Below, piece by piece: positions 60,898-64,000 of a stretch of 64,000 bases of DNA. The notes beneath the pieces are model-generated. The model saw only the letters and a program-made list of their open reading frames with translations, did no database searches and was not told the DNA's origin. Source of the stretch: Hymenobacter glacieicola (lineage in GTDB: Bacteria; Bacteroidota; Bacteroidia; Cytophagales; Hymenobacteraceae). Within the stretch, counting starts at the first letter, position 1. Every line of letters begins with the position of its first letter. The translations under genes were made by a program, and so were the position numbers. The stretch is taken from contig NZ_BMGS01000001.1 of the NCBI RefSeq assembly GCF_014640315.1, positions 372,001 to 436,000 on the forward strand, given 5' to 3'.

Positions 60898-62952
60898 TTA
60901 CTTGGCGGCCTGCGCTTCGGGCTTGAGCGTGCGGGCCAGCCAGTCGAAGAACACGCGGTTCCAGAGCACCGAGTTCTGGGGCTTGCTGATCCAGTGGCCT
61001 TCGTTGGGGAAGTAGAGGAAGCGGCTGGGGATGCCGCGCAGCTGGGCCGTGCCGAAGGCTTCCATGCCCTGGCCCTCCGGCACCCGGAAGTCCTTGCCGC
61101 CGTGAATGACGAGGATAGGCGTATCCCAGTTTTTGGCGAAAAGCTGGGGGTTGAAATCGGTGTAGCTTTTGTGCAGGGTAGCGTCCCAGGGCGCGCCGCC
61201 CATGTCGTGCTGGGCAAAGAACATTTCCTCGGTGCTGGGGTACCAGCTGGTGAGGTTGTAGAGGCCGGCGTGGGCAATGAAGGTCTTGAAGCGGCCCTCA
61301 TGCTTGCCCGCCAGTTGGTACACGGAGTACCCGCCGTAGGAGGCGCCCACGCAGCCGCGGCGGTCCTTGTCCACGTAGGGCTCCTGGCTCACGGCGTCAA
61401 TGGCCGAGAGGTAGTCGCGGATGGGCTGCCCGCCCCAGTCGCCGGAAATGCTGTTGTTCCACTCGGTGCCAAAGCCAGGCAGGCCGCGGCGGTTGGGGGC
61501 CACCACGATGTAGCCGTTGGCGGCCAGCAGCTGGAAATTCCAGCGGTAGGAGAAGCTCTGGGTGATGGGACTTTGCGGGCCGCCCTGGCAGTAGAGCAGG
61601 GTAGGGTACTTCCGGCCGGGATCGAAGTCGGGCGGGTAGATGACGTAAACCTGCATTTGCTTGCCGTCGGTGGTTTTCACCCAGCGGGCCTCGGTTTTGC
61701 CCGTTTTCACGCCGGCCAGTTCCTGCTCATTGATGCGGGTCAGTGGGGTTTCGCGGCCGGTTTTCAGATCGATGCGCACCAGGTCGGCGGGCTGGGCCTG
61801 GGTGGTTTTGTTGGCAATGGCCACGCCTGGGCCGGCCAGCTCAAAGGAGTTGTAGTTCTGGGCGCCCTTGGTTAGCTGCCGGATGTTGCCGCCCTTGCTC
61901 GGGATGGAAAACAGCTGCTCAGTGCCTTCCAACACGCTCACAAAGTAGATGGTCTTGCCATCGGGGCTCCAGCGGATGTTGGCCGCCGCCTGCTCCGAGC
62001 CTTTGGTGATATCCTCCCGCTTCTTGGTCTTGAAGTCGTAGACCACAATGCCGTTGCGGTCCGACTCAAACCCAGGGGTGGCCATGCTCAGCCAGGCTAC
62101 TTTCGAGCCGTCGGGCGAGAAGCTGGGCTCCGTGTCGTAGCCGCCCAGCCCTTCCGAGAGGTTCTGGGTTTTGCCCTCCCGGATGTCGTAGAGGTAGATG
62201 TCGGAGTTGGTGCTTTCGGCTTCGGCCTTGCCGTAGAGCTTGCGCGAGGTGTAGGCCAGGCGGTAGCCATCGGGCGAAAAAGCCAGCTGCTCCGAGCCGC
62301 CCAGCGGGGCCAGGGGCGCGTCGAATTTCTCGCCGGGCATTACGTCTTTGCCGTAGCCGGTGGGCCGGCCATCATCCCCCACTGGCTGGAAAAACACGTG
62401 GCTGGACTTGAAGTCGTCCCAGGTGTTCCAGTGGCGGTAGTTTAAATCATCAATCAGCTTGGCGTCGGCCTTGGGCAAATCCGGGTACCAGTCCTGCACC
62501 GATTTACCGGTTTTCACGTCCTGGGTATACAGGATGAAATTGCCTTTTGGGGCGTATTTCAGGTTGGCCAGCCCTTCGTCGGCAAACTCGCTAAGCTTTT
62601 GCTTGCCCGAGCCGTCGAGATTTATCACGTAGAGCTGCTCGGTGCCGCCTTCGCCGGAAAGAAAGGTGAGTTTGCCGTCGGGCCGCCAGTTCAGGGTGCT
62701 TTCGGAAGCGGGCGTGTTGGTCAGCTGCCGGGCCGCGCCGCCCGCCACGGGCACCACCCAAATGTCGGTGTTGCCTTTGTTCTCGCCGAGGTTGTAGCGG
62801 GTGACGGTGTAGGCTACCGTTTTGCGGTCCGGCGATACCTGCATTTCGCCCAGGCGGCCCAGCTTCCAGAGCAGCTCGGGGGTGTAGAGGTTTTGTTGGG
62901 CGGCAGCGGCCAGCGGGACCAGGGCCAGCGCGGTCAGAAGAGTTCTTTTCAT
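60898..62952 (-). CDS. Exported S9 family serine peptidase (dipeptidyl/acyl-peptidase type)
   Basis: Prolyl-oligopeptidase-type serine peptidase, 684 aa. A signal peptide covers the first about 20 residues (TALALVPLAAAAQQ). The N-terminal half is a beta-propeller of WD40-like/TolB-like repeats (AFSPDGYRLAYTSRK, SFSPDGSKVAWLSM, RWSPDGKTIYFVSV). The C-terminal alpha/beta hydrolase has Ser538 in GASYGGYS, Asp621 in HGGKDFRVP and His653 in NEGHWI. It releases dipeptides or acyl amino acids from peptides in the periplasm. ATG 62952 begins the signal. Not obviously linked to the GH2 gene 540 nt away. Confidence 0.95.
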   Translation of the reverse strand: MKRTLLTALALVPLAAAAQQNLYTPELLWKLGRLGEMQVSPDRKTVAYTVTRYNLGENKGNTDIWVVPVAGGAARQLTNTPASESTLNWRPDGKLTFLSGEGGTEQLYVINLDGSGKQKLSEFADEGLANLKYAPKGNFILYTQDVKTGKSVQDWYPDLPKADAKLIDDLNYRHWNTWDDFKSSHVFFQPVGDDGRPTGYGKDVMPGEKFDAPLAPLGGSEQLAFSPDGYRLAYTSRKLYGKAEAESTNSDIYLYDIREGKTQNLSEGLGGYDTEPSFSPDGSKVAWLSMATPGFESDRNGIVVYDFKTKKREDITKGSEQAAANIRWSPDGKTIYFVSVLEGTEQLFSIPSKGGNIRQLTKGAQNYNSFELAGPGVAIANKTTQAQPADLVRIDLKTGRETPLTRINEQELAGVKTGKTEARWVKTTDGKQMQVYVIYPPDFDPGRKYPTLLYCQGGPQSPITQSFSYRWNFQLLAANGYIVVAPNRRGLPGFGTEWNNSISGDWGGQPIRDYLSAIDAVSQEPYVDKDRRGCVGASYGGYSVYQLAGKHEGRFKTFIAHAGLYNLTSWYPSTEEMFFAQHDMGGAPWDATLHKSYTDFNPQLFAKNWDTPILVIHGGKDFRVPEGQGMEAFGTAQLRGIPSRFLYFPNEGHWISKPQNSVLWNRVFFDWLARTLKPEAQAAK

Positions 62953-63168
62953 CGGGTAGGGGTAGCAAAAAGGGAAGAGCAAGTTAGGGAGAAGTGGCTT
63001 AGAGAAACGAGCCCAGATCCAGCTCCTTAAGCAAGCTGCCGTAGCGCGCCCACCTCGAAATTCGTGCTGAGTTTGCTGAAATAAGTCGGTCCTAAAGCCC
63101 ATCATCCGGCCGGAGCAAGAACTTTGTCACGTCAGCTGTGTAGATGGTAGAAACTCTTGAGACAAAAA

Positions 63169-63273
63169 AGCCCGTCAGGCCGAGCGTAGCGAAGCATCTC
63201 GCGGGCTGAGGTTGTGGTAGTAACTCAACGATTTGCGCGAGATGCTTCGGCTGCGCCGCTGCCTGACGGGCTT
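63169..63273. repeat. Dispersed palindromic repeat (AAGCCCGTCAGGC arms)
   Basis: AAGCCCGTCAGGC pairs with GCCTGACGGGCTT at the ends; within it CGAAGCATCTCGCG pairs with CGCGAGATGCTTCG. The inner core matches that of the 60.6 kb element (GCATCTCGCG), so the elements share cores while the outer arms vary. Confidence 0.85.
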
Positions 63274-63389
63274 GGTCTAATTAGAACCTGTGTGTCCACG
63301 CCGCTGAGCGCGGGGCAAGGTTCTCCCGTTGGCCGTATGGCGGGCTTTAGAGTACTGCTCTCCCCATTTTTTAGCATCCGACCGCCGCG

Positions 63390-63397
63390 TACCTTGC
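63390..63397 (+). promoter_or_regulatory. Putative -7 element of LysR gene (TACCTTGC)
   Basis: Ends 3 nt before ATG 63401. Six of eight match to TAnnTTTG. Leaderless start implied if used. Confidence 0.35.
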
Positions 63398-63400
63398 GTC

Positions 63401-64000
63401 ATGCCCGATTTTCGTTTGCGCGTTTTTCAATCCGTAGCCCGCCACCTGAGCTTCACCAAGGCCGCACAGGAGCTTTACATCAGTCAGCCCGCCATTACCA
63501 AGCACATTCGGGAGCTGGAGCACAGCTACGGGCAGCGTTTGTTTGAGCGGCGCGGCAACCGGGTCAGCCTCACGCCGGCCGGCACCCTGCTGCTAACCCA
63601 CGCCGATGCCGTAGCCCAGCTTCACCAGGAGCTAACCGAGCAGCTGCACAACCTGCACGGCGAAGCGGCCGGCCGGCTGCGCCTGGGGGCCAGCACTACC
63701 CTTACCCAGTACGTGCTGCCCGGCATCCTGCCCGGCTTTCAGAAGCGCTACCCCCAGGTGGAGCTGACCTTGCTCAACGGCAACTCCGAGCAGATTGCCG
63801 AGGCCATTCTCAGCGGGCAGCTCGACCTGGGCTTCGTGGAAGGCCGCGCCAAAAACCGCGACCTGCACTACGAGCCCCTGTTGGCCGATGAGCTGGTAGC
63901 CGTGCGCCGGGCCACATCTGCCGGGCCGCCCCCCGAGCCCATGTTGTTAACCGAAGCGCTAACCCACCCGTTGGTGCTGCGCGAGCGGGGCTCCGGTACG
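63401..64000 (+). CDS. LysR family transcriptional regulator (3' truncated by window)
   Basis: DNA-binding regulator whose first 200 codons lie in the window; the rest continues beyond the right edge. The winged helix-turn-helix occupies about residues 1-60: FRLRVFQSVARHLSFTKAAQELYISQPAITKHIRELEHSYGQRLFERRGNRVSLTPAG. The effector-binding domain begins near residue 85 (GRLRLGASTTLTQYVLPGILPGFQKRYPQVELTLL), which resembles CysB/CbbR-type members. The left neighbour, S9 peptidase, is divergent and could be a target, as LysR regulators often control a divergent gene. The effector is unknown. Confidence 0.93.
   Translation, partial: MPDFRLRVFQSVARHLSFTKAAQELYISQPAITKHIRELEHSYGQRLFERRGNRVSLTPAGTLLLTHADAVAQLHQELTEQLHNLHGEAAGRLRLGASTTLTQYVLPGILPGFQKRYPQVELTLLNGNSEQIAEAILSGQLDLGFVEGRAKNRDLHYEPLLADELVAVRRATSAGPPPEPMLLTEALTHPLVLRERGSGT

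Larger units (their letters stand above)
62953..63400. other. Intergenic region with palindromic repeat and promoter-like element
   Basis: About 450 bases between the divergent S9 peptidase and LysR genes. It contains the repeat at 63169-63273 and a -7-like TACCTTGC at 63390-63397 just before the LysR start. A translated frame across the repeat is not a gene. Confidence 0.5.

Overview
The window looks like a chromosomal segment of a high-GC member of the Bacteroidota, most like Hymenobacter or a close Cytophagales relative. This is inferred from several signs: an alpha-amylase with a type IX secretion C-terminal sorting domain, TAnnTTTG-type -7 promoter elements, a long SecA, DUF5777 and PF15887-type (Peptidase_Mx) families, and GC-rich codon use. 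No rRNA, tRNA, CRISPR array, prophage or intact insertion sequence was recognised. Fifty-two protein-coding genes are supported; the last (LysR) runs off the right edge.

Left part (1-9,560): two paralogous exported L,D-transpeptidase-family proteins bracket a co-directional run of envelope genes (c-type cytochrome lipoprotein, YceI, DUF5777 barrel, CHRD protein, membrane-anchored HMA-like protein, lipoprotein truncated hemoglobin). A convergent secreted GH13 amylase follows. 9,580-19,400: an Ldh-type dehydrogenase, then the transglutaminase / alpha-E / circularly permuted ATP-grasp trio with a zinc metallopeptidase beside it, Ppx/GppA, a methyltransferase, DinB and DapF. 19,600-26,560: a GNAT and a sugar cluster (glycosyltransferase, UDP-galactopyranose mutase, GH1-like protein, RmlD-like reductase, acyltransferase); the GH1-like and RmlD-like genes are in the same frame, separated by one stop codon.

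26,700-38,640: housekeeping and protein quality control: SecA, DeoC, a SPOR protein, an orphan, an M20 hydrolase, Hsp20 with a cluster of TGACAA half-sites upstream, a DegP-like protease, two small paralogs and an ALDH7-type dehydrogenase. 38,730-49,370: GH16, an ECF sigma / membrane partner / DUF4097-like set, an exported PPC (DUF296) protein, a DUF4442 protein, a TIMP-like protein, a sensor plus diadenylate-cyclase-like protein with a variant RHR motif, a TonB-type exported protein, RidA and an orphan. 49,400-64,000: membrane-anchored MutS-like ATPase, bestrophin, FAD/Rieske fusion, FUSC, MFS, GH2, S9 peptidase and LysR.

Intergenic DNA carries two notable layers. One is a dispersed family of imperfect and perfect palindromes (22.9, 52.4, 56.4, 56.6, 60.6 and 63.2 kb), plus a 44-bp perfect inverted repeat at 33.1 kb. 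The other is a set of TACCTTTG-like elements a few bases upstream of start codons, which suggests short-leader or leaderless mRNAs. The best candidates for undescribed biology are the envelope redox/hemoglobin run, the DAC-like protein, the split GH1/RmlD pair and the Hsp20 upstream half-sites.
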